A stretch of DNA of 64,000 nucleotides from Streptomyces sp. CA-210063 (GCF_024612015.1 NZ_CP102512.1:1860001-1924000), one strand, 5' to 3'. Numbered from the stretch's first letter, positions 16,871 to 25,973 are shown. Notes: generated by a model not told the origin, from the letters alone. Program-made: numbers and translations.

Positions 16871-17101
16871 ACCCGCTGACGGGCGCTCGTCGCTCCCGCT
16901 CCATTTCACCGCCTGCCGCAACGGCCATACCGCTGTTGCCGTAGACGACTGATTTCTCGCAGGTATTCCTGAGGGCCCCTTTCGGCTTCTTAGTGCCTCC
17001 CTTGCCGGCACCCGACTGCCGAGCACCACTTTCCGTCGGCGCGTCTTCTTCACGCCACCGATTCCACCCCCGTCTCCCTTTCCCTTGAACAGGACATTTC
17101 C
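16871..17101 (+). promoter_or_regulatory. untranslated leader between leader D and ssuA-like gene
   Basis: 231 nt with no supportable gene. The RNA would be rich in C and U and poor in G, most clearly at 17040-17095, which is the composition of Rho-loading regions. A short stem (CCCG/CGGG, 16872-16883) follows the leader stop, and a 6-bp pair (AGCGCC in the leader, GGCGCT at about 16882) could form across the stop codon. Rho-dependent attenuation is plausible. Confidence 0.4.
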
Positions 17102-18145
17102 ATGGCCACGACCGTATCGACCCGACGCCAGTTTCTCTCCCTGCTCGGTCTTTCCGCGGTGGCCGTGAGCTGCGGCACGACCGCGACCGGGGCCACTTCC
17201 GGCAAGAACCAGACGAAGACCCTCAGATACCAGGGATGGGCAGGCCAGGTCACTTTGCCGGAGTTGGCCGAGGACCTCGGCTATGTGGAGGACGTGAAGC
17301 TGGAGTGGGTCGGCAACACCATCAGCGGGCCGCAGGACATCCAGTCCGCGGCCACGGGCCAGGTCGACTTCGGCGGCGCGTTCAACGGCGCGGTCGTCAA
17401 ACTGGCCGCGAACAACGCCCCCATCAAGGCGGTCATCAGCTACTACGGCTCCGACAAGTACGCCTACAGCGGCTACTACGTCCTCGAGGACAGCCCGATC
17501 CGCTCGGCCAGGGACCTGGTCGGCAAGAAGGTCGGGATGAACACCCTCGGAGCCCACTCCGAAGCCATGCTCGACATCTATCTGCAGAGAGGCGGCCTGT
17601 CCCGGGCACAGATCGGCGATGTCGAGCCACTCGTGGTTCCACCGGTCAACACCGAGCAGACGCTGCGCCAGAAGCAGATCGACGTGGCCGTGCTCGGCGG
17701 CATTCTGCGCGACAAGGCACTGGCGACCGGGGGCATCCGCCCGCTGTTCACCGACTATGAGCTGCTCGGCGCATTCAGCGCTGGAACCTACGTGATGACG
17801 GACCGCTTCCTGAAGCAGAACCCCGACACGGCCCGAATCTTCGTCACCGCCGTGGGGCGGGCCATCGAGTGGACCCGTTCCACTCCGCACGAAGAGGTCG
17901 TCGCCCGGATGACGGACATCGTGAAGAAGCGCGGCCGCAATGAGGACACCGCACCCCTGAAGTTCTGGCGGTCCTACGGCGTCGCCGAGAAGGCGGGGCT
18001 GATCACCGGCAAGGAACTCCAGTTGTGGATCGACTGGCTGGCCGACCGCGGTGACATCAAGAAGGGCCAGGTCACGTTGTCGGACCTGTACACCAACGAG
18101 TTCAACGGCAACCAGAAGTCCTCCGCCGCGACGAGCGGGAGCTGA
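17102..18145 (+). CDS. ssuA: SsuA-like sulfonate ABC transporter substrate-binding lipoprotein
   Basis: 347-residue periplasmic-type binding protein of the aliphatic sulfonate/nitrate/taurine family. The N-terminus has a Tat motif (TRRQFLSLLG) followed by a lipobox ending in Cys, so it is probably a Tat-exported lipoprotein. Features include LRYQGWAGQVTLPELAEDLG, QVDFGGAFNGAVVKLAAN, VLEDSPIRSARDLVGKKVG and QKQIDVAVLGGILRDKA. AGGA lies 7 nt before the ATG. It is followed by ATPase, permease, a monooxygenase and a TauD-like enzyme in one operon, and preceded by cysteine leader D. Ligand probably an alkanesulfonate. Confidence 0.9.
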   Translation: MATTVSTRRQFLSLLGLSAVAVSCGTTATGATSGKNQTKTLRYQGWAGQVTLPELAEDLGYVEDVKLEWVGNTISGPQDIQSAATGQVDFGGAFNGAVVKLAANNAPIKAVISYYGSDKYAYSGYYVLEDSPIRSARDLVGKKVGMNTLGAHSEAMLDIYLQRGGLSRAQIGDVEPLVVPPVNTEQTLRQKQIDVAVLGGILRDKALATGGIRPLFTDYELLGAFSAGTYVMTDRFLKQNPDTARIFVTAVGRAIEWTRSTPHEEVVARMTDIVKKRGRNEDTAPLKFWRSYGVAEKAGLITGKELQLWIDWLADRGDIKKGQVTLSDLYTNEFNGNQKSSAATSGS

Positions 18146-18149
18146 TCTC

Positions 18150-18986
18150 ATGCCGGAATCCACCACACCCAAGATCGTGTTCGAGGACGTACGGAAGGAA
18201 TTCACCGTCAAGGACCGGACGAGGGCCCGGCAGGCAACCCGGTTCACCGCACTCGAAGGCATCGATCTGGAGATAGCCGCCGGCGAGTTCACCGTCCTGG
18301 TCGGTCCCAGCGGCTGCGGAAAATCGACGCTGCTGGATCTGCTCGGCGGCCTCACCCAACCCACCGGCGGACGGATCCTGCTGGACGGCGAACCCGTCAC
18401 CGGACCGGGCCTGGACCGGGGCATCGTGTTCCAGCAATACGCGCTGCTGCCGTGGCGCACGGCGCAGGGCAACGTCGAGTTCGGTCTGGAGGCCACCGGC
18501 GTCCCACGACGTCAACGGGCCGCACGCGCCAGGGAGTTCCTGGACCTGGTCGGCCTGACGGGGTTCGAGGACCGCCATCCCCATGAGCTGTCGGGTGGGA
18601 TGCGGCAGCGGGTGGCGATCGCCCGCAGCCTCGCCTACGACCCCGATGTGTTGCTGATGGACGAGCCGTTCGCCGCGCTGGACGCCCAGACCCGGGAGTC
18701 GCTGCAGGACGAACTGCTGCGCATCTGGCAACGCACCGGCAAGACCGTCGTCTTCATCACGCACGGCATCGACGAGGCCGTCTACCTGGGACAGCGCGTC
18801 GCCGTCATGACATCCAGGCCGGGCCGCATCAAACAGATCGTGCCGGTCGCCTTCGACTCCCGCACGGCGACGGACGACCTCCGTTCCAGTCCCGAGTTCG
18901 CGCGACACCGGCACGAGATCTGGTCGCTGCTGCACGACGAGGTGGCCAGGGCCCAGCAGTTGGAGAAGGAGGAAGCTTCCGTATGA
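18150..18986 (+). CDS. ssuB: SsuB-like sulfonate ABC transporter ATPase
   Basis: 278-residue ATPase. Walker A GPSGCGKST, Q-loop FQQYALLPWRT, signature LSGGMRQRVAIARSL, Walker B VLLMDEPFAALDAQ and switch His in FITHGIDEAV are all of the SsuB/TauB/NrtD type. I chose ATG 18150 (GGGAG 8 nt upstream) over a longer upstream frame because the family starts with FEDVRKEF. Gap to the binding-protein stop is 4 nt and the permease ATG overlaps its end. Confidence 0.93.
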   Translation: MPESTTPKIVFEDVRKEFTVKDRTRARQATRFTALEGIDLEIAAGEFTVLVGPSGCGKSTLLDLLGGLTQPTGGRILLDGEPVTGPGLDRGIVFQQYALLPWRTAQGNVEFGLEATGVPRRQRAARAREFLDLVGLTGFEDRHPHELSGGMRQRVAIARSLAYDPDVLLMDEPFAALDAQTRESLQDELLRIWQRTGKTVVFITHGIDEAVYLGQRVAVMTSRPGRIKQIVPVAFDSRTATDDLRSSPEFARHRHEIWSLLHDEVARAQQLEKEEASV

Positions 18987-19981
18987 GCCCCACAACCGGC
19001 ACGGCCACCGAGAAGACCACGACGCCGGGCGCTGCGCGCGCCGCCGAGCCCGTCCCGGCCGCTTCTTCCCCCGCTTCCCCCGCTTCCCCCGCTGCCTCCG
19101 CTGTATCTGCTGTATCTGCTGCCTCCGCTGTATCCGCGCCGCCTGAGGCAGCGCCGCCGGACGCGCGCCGAGTTCTCTCCCGGACGGCCCATGTCCGCCT
19201 GGCGGCCCGCCGACTGCCGTACCTGCTGGTCAAGGGGGCGACCAGGTCCGTTGCGATCGTGGCTCTGCTCCTGCTGTGGGAGACCGCACCGCGACTCGGC
19301 CTGGTCGACCGGACCTTCCTGCCGCCGTTCAGCGAGGTCGCGCGCGCCTGGTGGGGGCTGGCCGCCGACGGTCAGCTCGCCGACAACACCCGTGCCAGCC
19401 TGGTGCGCTCGTTCAGCGGATTCGGGCTCGCCGTGGCCGTCGCCGTGCCGCTCGGCCTGCTGATCGGCTGGTACCGGCCGGTCGCCGACCTCCTCGGACC
19501 GCTCCTTGAGGTGTTCCGCAACACCGCCGCCCTGGCCCTGCTGCCGGTGTTCGTACTGCTGCTGGGCATCGGCGAGACATCGAAGATCTCCATCGTGGTG
19601 TACGCCTGCACCTGGCCGATCCTGCTCAACACCATCAGCGCGGTCCGCAACGTCGACCCGACCCTGCTGAAGCTGGCGAAGTCGATGGATCTGCCCGCGC
19701 CCCGCCTGTTCCAGAAAGTCATCCTGCCGGCCTCTGTACCGGTGATGTTCACCGGAATCCGGCTGGCCGGAGCGGTGTCCATCCTGGTGCTGGTCGCCGC
19801 CGAGATGATCGGCGCCAAGGCGGGCCTCGGCTATCTGATCAACGCCTCGCAGTACAACTTCGCCATCCCGCAGATGTACGCGGGCATCATCACGATCTCC
19901 GCCATCGGCGTGATCTTCAACCAGTTCCTGGTGACCGTGGAACGGCGGCTCAGCTCCTGGCGCGTACCCGCCAACAGCTGA
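18983..19981 (+). CDS. ssuC: SsuC-like sulfonate ABC transporter permease
   Basis: 332-residue permease with about six helices and the EAA-type loop LLKLAKSMDLPAPRLFQKVI followed by LPASVPVMFTGIRLAGAVS, as in SsuC/TauC. ATGA overlap with the ATPase. The N-terminal about 70 residues are unusual: a Thr/Ala/Pro/Ser-rich stretch encoded by short tandem DNA repeats (CTTCCCCCG and TGTATCTGC units at about 19061-19140), absent from typical SsuC. It is likely cytosolic and disordered, and the repeat could vary in length between strains. Confidence 0.92.
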   Translation: MSPTTGTATEKTTTPGAARAAEPVPAASSPASPASPAASAVSAVSAASAVSAPPEAAPPDARRVLSRTAHVRLAARRLPYLLVKGATRSVAIVALLLLWETAPRLGLVDRTFLPPFSEVARAWWGLAADGQLADNTRASLVRSFSGFGLAVAVAVPLGLLIGWYRPVADLLGPLLEVFRNTAALALLPVFVLLLGIGETSKISIVVYACTWPILLNTISAVRNVDPTLLKLAKSMDLPAPRLFQKVILPASVPVMFTGIRLAGAVSILVLVAAEMIGAKAGLGYLINASQYNFAIPQMYAGIITISAIGVIFNQFLVTVERRLSSWRVPANS

Positions 19982-20050
19982 CCGGCCTCCGTCCTCCCCT
20001 CCTCCCCCTGTCACCCGCTCGTCTCGCAGCCCCCCGATCCGAGGAACGCC

Positions 20051-21406
20051 ATGACCGCGACCAGCCCCCGACGCCTGCGTCTCAACGCCTTCCTGATGAA
20101 CGCCGGCCATCACGACGCCGCCTGGCGCCACCCCCGGACCCAGCCCGAACGGGTCACCGATCTGCGCTACTTCCAGCAGCTCGCGCAAACCGCCGAGCGC
20201 GGCCTGCTCGACTCGGTCTTCCTCGCCGACGGCCTCGCCCTGTGGGGCAAGGTCCGGCACAACGCCCTCGGCGGCTTCGAACCGCTCACCTTGCTGTCGG
20301 CACTGGCGGCGGTCACCGAGCACGTCGGCCTGATCGCCACCGTCTCCACCACCTTCAACGAGCCCTTCCACACGGCCCGCAAGTTCGCCTCCCTGGACCA
20401 CATCAGCGGCGGCCGGGCCGGCTGGAACATCGTCACCTCCGGCACCTTGAACGAGGCCCGCAACTTCAGCCAGGAGGAGCACCTCGAACACGGGCTGCGC
20501 TACGAGCGGGCGCGGGAGTTCGTCGAGGTCGCCACCAAGCTGTGGGACAGCTGGGAGGACGACGCGATCCTGCTCGACCGTGAGCGGGGCGTCTACGCCG
20601 ACACGGACAAGGTGCGGGAGGTGAACCACCGCGGGGAGTACTTCGGGGTGCAGGGCCCGCTGAACGTGCCGCGCAGCCCGCAGGGATACCCGCTGCTGGT
20701 GCAGGCCGGTTCGTCGGAGGACGGCAAGGAGTTCGCCGCCCAGCACGCCGAGGCCGTCTTCACCGCCCAGCAGACCCTCGCCGACGGCCAAGCCTTCTAC
20801 AAGGACCTCAAGTCACGGCTCGCCCGCTACGGCCGCACCGAGGACCAGCTGCTGGTGCTTCCCGGCATCGCCCCCGTCATCGGCTCGACCGAGGCGGAAG
20901 CCCGAGCGCTGGAGCGGGAACTGACGGAACTACAGGTGCCGGAGTACGGGCTGGCCCAGCTGTCCGGGATGCTCGGCACCGACCTGACCGGGCTCCCGCT
21001 GGACGGGCCGCTGCCCGAGCTCCCCGAGGAGCGGGACATCAACGGCAACAAGAGCCGCTTCACGCTCGTCGCCGAACTCGCCCACCGCGACGGCCTCACC
21101 CTGCGCGAACTCATCGCCCGCCTCGGAGCCGGCCGCGGCCACCGCGCCGTCGCCGGAACCCCGGAACAGATCGCCGACCAGCTCCAGGAGTGGTTCACCC
21201 AGGGTGCCGCCGACGGCTTCAACATCATGCCGCCGCATCTGCCGGGCGGTCTGGAGGACTTCGTCGACCACGTGGTGCCCATCCTCCAGCGGCGTGGCCT
21301 GTTCCGTACCGAGTACACCGGCCGCACCCTGCGCGAGAACTACGGCCTGCCCCGTCCCGCCAACCGGCTGGCCGCGGCGGCCGTAGGAGAAGGGCAACCC
21401 GCATGA
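20051..21406 (+). CDS. NtaA/DmoA-family FMNH2-dependent monooxygenase
   Basis: 451-residue LLM monooxygenase of the NtaA/SnaA/DszA/DmoA subgroup. It starts MTATSPRRLRLNAFLMNAG; signatures are FQQLAQTAERGLLDSVFLAD, DHISGGRAGWNIVTSG, GPLNVPRSPQGYPLLVQAG and FRTEYTGRTLRENYGLPRP. It belongs to the ssu-like operon, 69 nt after the permease. Members act on dimethyl sulfide, sulfones and similar compounds; the substrate here is presumably what the SsuABC-like importer brings in. It needs FMNH2, for which the only reductase in view is 14 kb away on the other strand. Confidence 0.9.
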   Translation: MTATSPRRLRLNAFLMNAGHHDAAWRHPRTQPERVTDLRYFQQLAQTAERGLLDSVFLADGLALWGKVRHNALGGFEPLTLLSALAAVTEHVGLIATVSTTFNEPFHTARKFASLDHISGGRAGWNIVTSGTLNEARNFSQEEHLEHGLRYERAREFVEVATKLWDSWEDDAILLDRERGVYADTDKVREVNHRGEYFGVQGPLNVPRSPQGYPLLVQAGSSEDGKEFAAQHAEAVFTAQQTLADGQAFYKDLKSRLARYGRTEDQLLVLPGIAPVIGSTEAEARALERELTELQVPEYGLAQLSGMLGTDLTGLPLDGPLPELPEERDINGNKSRFTLVAELAHRDGLTLRELIARLGAGRGHRAVAGTPEQIADQLQEWFTQGAADGFNIMPPHLPGGLEDFVDHVVPILQRRGLFRTEYTGRTLRENYGLPRPANRLAAAAVGEGQPA

Positions 21407-21504
21407 CTGCCCTCCCCTGGGACCCCCGGGGCCCCAGGGAACCTCCCTGCCCATCACCTCCTGACGACCTCCCGACCGATCACCTCTCCATGATCACTTC
21501 CTGA
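21403..21504 (+). CDS. possible 33-residue ORF coupled to LLM gene
   Basis: Frame starting in an ATGA overlap with the monooxygenase stop and ending 15 nt before the TauD-like ATG. The product is Pro-rich (MTALPWDPRGPREPPCPSPP, then 13 residues). The DNA contains a GC-rich palindrome (CCCTGGG/CCCAGGG, 21415-21439). It parallels the tiny frame at 5971-6069. Coding status doubtful; it may be only a folded spacer. Confidence 0.25.
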   Translation: MTALPWDPRGPREPPCPSPPDDLPTDHLSMITS

Positions 21505-21519
21505 AAGGAACACCCGCAC

Positions 21520-22419
21520 ATGACCACCAGCACCGGCTTCGACATCCGCAGGATCGGCGGCCGTATCGGCGCCGAGATCCTCGGCGTGGACCTCTCGGCC
21601 GACCTCGACCCCGCCATCGTCACCGAGATCAACTCCGCTCTCCTGGAACACAAGGCACTCGTCTTCCGCGACCAGAACCTTGACGACGCGGGCCAGCTCC
21701 GCTTCGCCTCCCTCTTCGGCGAACTCACCACCGCGCACCCCACCGTGCCTTCCGTCGACGGCCGGCCGCAGATCCTGCCCGTCGACGGCGACGAGGGCAT
21801 CCGCGCCAACCACTGGCACACGGACGTCACCTTCGTCCGTACGCCCCCGAAGGCGTCCACGCTGCGCGGCATCGTGATCCCGCCCTACGGCGGCAACACC
21901 CTCATCGCCAACGCGGCCGCCGCCTACCGGGACCTGCCCGAGCCACTGCGCGAGCTGGCGGACAAGCTGTGGGCGGTGCACACCAACGACTACGACTACG
22001 CCGCCCCGAAGAACGAGAAGGCGGCCGAGCACCGCAGGCGGTTCGTCTCTCGGACGTACCGCACCGCCCACCCGGTCGTCCGCGTCCACTCCGAGACCGG
22101 GGAGCGCGGGCTGTTCATCGGCGGCTTCGCCCAGAGCATCGTGGGCCTCGGCCCGTCCGACTCCCGTGACCTGCTGCGCATCTTCCAGTCGTACGTCACA
22201 CGTCCCGAGAACATCGTGCGCGTGGCCTGGACACCCGGCGACCTCGTCCTGTTCGACAACCGCATCACCCAGCACTACGCCCCCGACGACTACGGCGACC
22301 TGCCGCGCCTGCTGCACCGGGTGACCGTCGCGGGCGACGTCCCGGCCGGTGTCGACGGCACTCTCAGCCACGTCATCGAGGGCGACGACGCCTCCCACTA
22401 CACCCCCGCCACAGCCTGA
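21520..22419 (+). CDS. TauD-like Fe(II)/2-oxoglutarate-dependent dioxygenase
   Basis: 299-residue member of the TauD/AtsK family, which hydroxylates sulfonates or alkyl sulfates so that sulfite or sulfate is released. The iron triad is visible: H100-x-D102 in NHWHTDVTF and H252 in NRITQHYAPDDYGD; the 2-oxoglutarate-binding Arg is R267 in LLHRVTV. Length is close to that of TauD/AtsK. ATG at 21520 with AAAGGAA upstream. Last gene of the ssu-like operon before a strong terminator. With the SsuABC-like importer it gives an FMN-independent desulfonation route. Confidence 0.93.
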   Translation: MTTSTGFDIRRIGGRIGAEILGVDLSADLDPAIVTEINSALLEHKALVFRDQNLDDAGQLRFASLFGELTTAHPTVPSVDGRPQILPVDGDEGIRANHWHTDVTFVRTPPKASTLRGIVIPPYGGNTLIANAAAAYRDLPEPLRELADKLWAVHTNDYDYAAPKNEKAAEHRRRFVSRTYRTAHPVVRVHSETGERGLFIGGFAQSIVGLGPSDSRDLLRIFQSYVTRPENIVRVAWTPGDLVLFDNRITQHYAPDDYGDLPRLLHRVTVAGDVPAGVDGTLSHVIEGDDASHYTPATA

Positions 22420-22425
22420 CCCCCA

Positions 22426-22467
22426 CGGGCTGCCGGGCAGGGACACCCGCCTCTGCCCGGCAGCCCG
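22426..22467. terminator. 15-bp perfect stem terminator after tauD-like gene
   Basis: CGGGCTGCCGGGCAG (22426-22440) and its exact complement (22453-22467) with a 12-nt loop, 7 nt after the TauD-like stop. No T-run follows, as is common in Streptomyces. It could act on both strands, since the siderophore gene at 22603 converges on it. Confidence 0.85.
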
Positions 22468-22602
22468 CCCCTCATCATCCAGGTCAGCCATGGACGTAGC
22501 CGCATCACCGCAGGTCAGTGCCCCTGGGTGGACAGCTTCACGGTCACTTCGCGCAGCACACGGGCCACTGCAGAACCGGATTGCCGTCGTGCACGATCAC
22601 AC

Positions 22603-24210
22603 TCACCGCGTCTGAACAGGTTCTCGACAGAACGGGTTGGGCACCAGCAGGTACCGGGCGTCCGCCCCGTCCGCTCCGGTCCAACGCAGCAGCAGGTTGG
22701 TCTTGGCGGGCAGGGTCGGCGAGATGAGGAGGTCCGCGACCTCCGGGATGTCGCGGTGCCGCCCCAGCTCGCGTCGTACGGCGGGCCAGGGGTCGATGCC
22801 CGGGTGGTGTTCGGACACGGCTGCCGCGATCTCCAGGATGTTGTTGACGACCAGGCAGTACACCAGCCGCTCCCAGCCCGCCGCGCGGGTCACGTCCGGC
22901 AGGAGCTTCACACCCTCGGCGTCGCGGTACAGGACCCGGACGGGGGTGCCGGCGGGGTCGCAGGCGACGACGGTGTTCTGGAGGTGGGCTTCGAGGACGA
23001 CGCCGTGCCGGTGGAAGGCGCCGAGGGCCGGGGGCACGACCGCGCGCAGATACGCCTCCCACCAGGCCTCGGGGTCGGCGGTGCCGGCCGGCGGACTGCC
23101 GGGGAAGGCTTCGGTGCTCTCGGTGAGGGCGGCGGCGAGGAAGGGGGTCGTGCCGGGGGCCAGATGGCCGCCCAGCCCGTCCCGCACCAGGACCGCCAGC
23201 TCCTCGAAGGCGAAGTCGGCCGTGCGGTATCCGCGGTCGCTCAGCCAGGCACCCGGCAGTTCGGCGAAGGCCGCGGTGACCGCCCTGTCCGTACGGCGCA
23301 GCTTGAGCAGGTCGTGGCGCCACAGACGGCGGATGTCGTTGGTGATGCGTACGTCCAGGCTGAACTTGAGGAAGAGGTCGGCCTCGGCGGACCGGCCGGG
23401 GGTGCCCCCCGGGACGTACACCGTGCGGATCGCCGCCGTGGGCCAGACCTCGCCGTCCGTCCGACCCAGCCTCACGAGGCGGCCGTCGGCGAAGGCATCG
23501 GTCAACTCCCGTCCCACGAGATCGAGTTGCCAGGGGTGGGCGGGCAGGAGGCGGTACCCGGGCGGGGCCGTGCCGAGGCTGTCGAGGGCGGTCGTGTCGC
23601 CCTCCTCGACCACCGCGTCCTCCCGGACCCCGAGCAGCGTCAGCGGGAAGTCGGCGTACGCCTCGGGCGCGTACGGCAGCCAGCCGGCGACCGGGCCGCC
23701 ACCGCGAGCCTTGGGGGCGGGGTGGTAGGGATGCCCGGTGATCAGGGACTGTTCGGAACGGCGGTACGGGTCCTCGGGGGCCGGTGTGCGGCCGCGCGCG
23801 GCGAGGAGGGCGGCCACGGCCTCGCGGCTGTCGAGCATCTCGGCGGGCAGTTCGGAGTTGGACAGGCCGGTGCGGGCGCGGAGTTCCTCGGCGGCGAGTT
23901 TGACGAGTTCGGCGTGGGTGAGCGGCTGCCAGGCGCCCGCCGCGAACACCTCGGGGCCGGTGGGGCGGCGCGTGCCGCGCACGCGCAGGAGGCGGCCGCC
24001 GGCTGTGAGCCTGTGCACTCCGGTCGCGCCCGGCTCGACCTGTTCCACCGCTCCGATCGCCTCCTGGTCGACCTGCTCCGCCGCCTCCCGTCCGACCGCC
24101 TCCTGATCGACGGGCTCCGCCACCTCCCGCAGGAGACAGTTCAGCAGCGGTGCGGCGGCGTGGGCGTCGGCGGCGGTGCCGACGTCGTCGCGGGGCGGGG
24201 TGGCGTCCAC
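22603..24210 (-). CDS. IucA/IucC-family NRPS-independent siderophore synthetase
   Basis: 535-residue NIS synthetase, which uses ATP to join a carboxylate (citrate, succinate or similar) to an amine or alcohol. Family motifs: ITGHPYHPAPKARGG (nucleotide/carboxylate-binding GHP-x-HP-x-x-K-x-R), LLPAHPWQLDLVGREL, LKFSLDVRITNDIRRLWR and VLEAHLQNTVV. GTG start at 24210 with GAAGG upstream. It has an extra N-terminal segment of about 50 residues with many Glu/Val, encoded by repetitive DNA. Divergent from a second NIS gene. No decarboxylase, hydroxylase or transporter gene is adjacent, so the product is unclear. Confidence 0.9.
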   Translation of the reverse strand: MDATPPRDDVGTAADAHAAAPLLNCLLREVAEPVDQEAVGREAAEQVDQEAIGAVEQVEPGATGVHRLTAGGRLLRVRGTRRPTGPEVFAAGAWQPLTHAELVKLAAEELRARTGLSNSELPAEMLDSREAVAALLAARGRTPAPEDPYRRSEQSLITGHPYHPAPKARGGGPVAGWLPYAPEAYADFPLTLLGVREDAVVEEGDTTALDSLGTAPPGYRLLPAHPWQLDLVGRELTDAFADGRLVRLGRTDGEVWPTAAIRTVYVPGGTPGRSAEADLFLKFSLDVRITNDIRRLWRHDLLKLRRTDRAVTAAFAELPGAWLSDRGYRTADFAFEELAVLVRDGLGGHLAPGTTPFLAAALTESTEAFPGSPPAGTADPEAWWEAYLRAVVPPALGAFHRHGVVLEAHLQNTVVACDPAGTPVRVLYRDAEGVKLLPDVTRAAGWERLVYCLVVNNILEIAAAVSEHHPGIDPWPAVRRELGRHRDIPEVADLLISPTLPAKTNLLLRWTGADGADARYLLVPNPFCREPVQTR

Positions 24211-24227
24211 GGGGTCCCTTCGTTCCC

Positions 24228-24253
24228 TACGGTGCGTTCCATACGGTGCGTTC
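24228..24253. promoter_or_regulatory. 12-bp direct repeat in the divergent NIS promoter region
   Basis: TACGGTGCGTTC occurs at 24228-24239 and 24242-24253, and an imperfect dyad with GCATGC cores lies at about 24276-24308. I saw no sequence like the DmdR/IdeR iron box (TTAGGTTAGGC type) between the two genes. Confidence 0.35.
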
Positions 24254-24373
24254 GTGATCAGTATGTCTGCCCGGCATGCGTCGCGGCGGAGGCATGCGGG
24301 CAGTGGTCGTACGCCGATACCGATGCAGGTTCCGTACCCTCCGCCACCGTCCCCGCACCCGAGGAGCCCGTCC

Positions 24374-25876
24374 GTGGACCGTCACCCGATGTCCGACGCC
24401 GAGGCGGCGCTCGGCGCCGAGCTGGGCGCCGTGCGCCCCGATCTGACGCTGCCCTGCACGACCGCGCTGCCCGGTGCCCGGGCGGCCGTGCTGTCCCGGC
24501 TGTGGCGGGGCCTCGTCCATGAGCCGCTGCCCTGGGTGGTGCGCCGGGAGGCGGCCGGGGACGACGGGATCACGCTCCACCTCGCCGACGGCCGCCGGCT
24601 GCACGGCCCGCCCGTGGACCCGTACGACACCTCCGCGCACACCTCCGAAGTACGGCTCGACGAGCGGTCGCACGACCGTCCGGCGCGGCTCATGTCGGCC
24701 CTCGCCGTGCCGCACAGCGCGGCCTTCGCCGCCGAACTCGACCACAGTGTGGCCTCGTTGGCCCTGTCCCGCGCGAATCAGCGGACGGCTGTCACGTCCC
24801 CCGTGGCCGACTGGGAGTGGGAGCAGCGGATCGTCGACGGCCACCCGTTCCACCCCAACTGCCGTTCCCGGCCCGGTTTTTCGGCGGGGGACCAGCTCGC
24901 CTACGGGCCGGAGCACGGGCAGGTGGTACGGCTGGGGCTCGCGCCGGTGGAGGACGCGCTGGTCGTCGGGGAGTGGCCGCAATGGTTGCGGGACCGTGGA
25001 CGGGTGCTGGTTCCGGTGCACCCGTGGCAGGCGGCCCATGTGCTCAAGTCCGCCTTGGGAGAGGTGATCGAGGCCCATCCGCTGATGTCCCTGCGGACCC
25101 TCGCCCTCCCGGACGGCGGCCCGCACGTCAAGACAGCGCTGAGCGCCCGGCTGACCTCCTCCGTGCGGGACATCTCGGTCTACTCGATCGAGACCTCGGC
25201 GATCGTCTCGGACTTCATGGCGGAGGTGGCCGCCCGCACGGACGGGCTGCTGCACGTGACCCGCACGCTCGGCGCGGTCACCGCCGGTTCGCCGGATCTG
25301 GCGGCGGTGCTGCGGGAGTCGCCGGAGACGTACGCGGACACGGCGACCGGTGAGCGCGTCGTACCGGTGGCGGCGCTCGCGACGACCGAGCTGCCCCGGT
25401 CGCCGTCCTGGCTGGCTGACTTCGCCCGACTCGCGCTCACGGTCTGCCTCCGGCTCCTCGACCTGGGCGTGGCCCTGGAGGCACACGGTCAGAACCTCCT
25501 GGTGGTGCTGTCCCCGTCGGGTGCCCCCCGCCGCCTCGTCTACCGCGACCTCGCGGACATCCGGGTCAGCCCGGCGCGCCTCGCCCGGCACGGCATCGCG
25601 GCCCCGGCGATGAGCGGCCGCATCATCACGGACGACGAGACCACCCTGCGCCGCAAGCTGTTCGGGGCCCTGATCACGGGCACTCTGGGCGCCACGGCCG
25701 GTTCGACGCCCGTCCTGCGCGAGGCGCTCTCCACCGCCGTACGGGATCTGCCGCGCACCGCCGATCTCCGCACGCTGTTGGAGGGGCCGGTACCGACGAA
25801 GGCGTTGACGCTGATGCGACTTTCGCCGGAGCGGCCCGGCGACATCTGGGCGGAGGTGCCGAGTCCGCTGCGGTGA
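24374..25876 (+). CDS. IucA/IucC-family siderophore synthetase, second copy
   Basis: About 500 residues from a GTG at 24374 (GAGGAG 7 nt upstream); ATG 24389 is an alternative. NIS motifs are present: VDGHPFHPNCRSRPGFSAGD, VLVPVHPWQAAHVLKSALGE, LSARLTSSVRDISVYSIETS and ALEAHGQNLLVVLSP. In the GHP-x-HP motif, Arg replaces the usual Lys. It is shorter than the usual 580-620 residues, mainly at the N-terminus. A divergent pair of NIS genes suggests two successive condensations on one carboxylate backbone. Followed by an intrinsic terminator. Confidence 0.88.
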   Translation: MDRHPMSDAEAALGAELGAVRPDLTLPCTTALPGARAAVLSRLWRGLVHEPLPWVVRREAAGDDGITLHLADGRRLHGPPVDPYDTSAHTSEVRLDERSHDRPARLMSALAVPHSAAFAAELDHSVASLALSRANQRTAVTSPVADWEWEQRIVDGHPFHPNCRSRPGFSAGDQLAYGPEHGQVVRLGLAPVEDALVVGEWPQWLRDRGRVLVPVHPWQAAHVLKSALGEVIEAHPLMSLRTLALPDGGPHVKTALSARLTSSVRDISVYSIETSAIVSDFMAEVAARTDGLLHVTRTLGAVTAGSPDLAAVLRESPETYADTATGERVVPVAALATTELPRSPSWLADFARLALTVCLRLLDLGVALEAHGQNLLVVLSPSGAPRRLVYRDLADIRVSPARLARHGIAAPAMSGRIITDDETTLRRKLFGALITGTLGATAGSTPVLREALSTAVRDLPRTADLRTLLEGPVPTKALTLMRLSPERPGDIWAEVPSPLR

Positions 25877-25901
25877 GCGGCAGACCCCCGGGGGAGGCCG
25901 G

Positions 25902-25939
25902 GACCGGTTGTCCACCTCGTGAACAGCCGGTCTCGTTTT
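25902..25939 (+). terminator. intrinsic terminator after second NIS gene
   Basis: 10-bp stem GACCGGTTGT/ACAGCCGGTC (one G-T pair), 11-nt loop, followed by TCGTTTT. It separates the siderophore gene from the von Willebrand A gene. Confidence 0.85.
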
Positions 25940-25973
25940 GAAGCGTGGCCCCTTGGATCAATAGGATCCGCCG

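Noticed and set aside
24211..24373. Iron box for the siderophore genes
   Set aside because: No TTAGGTTAGGC-type dyad is present; only a direct repeat and an imperfect GCATGC dyad.
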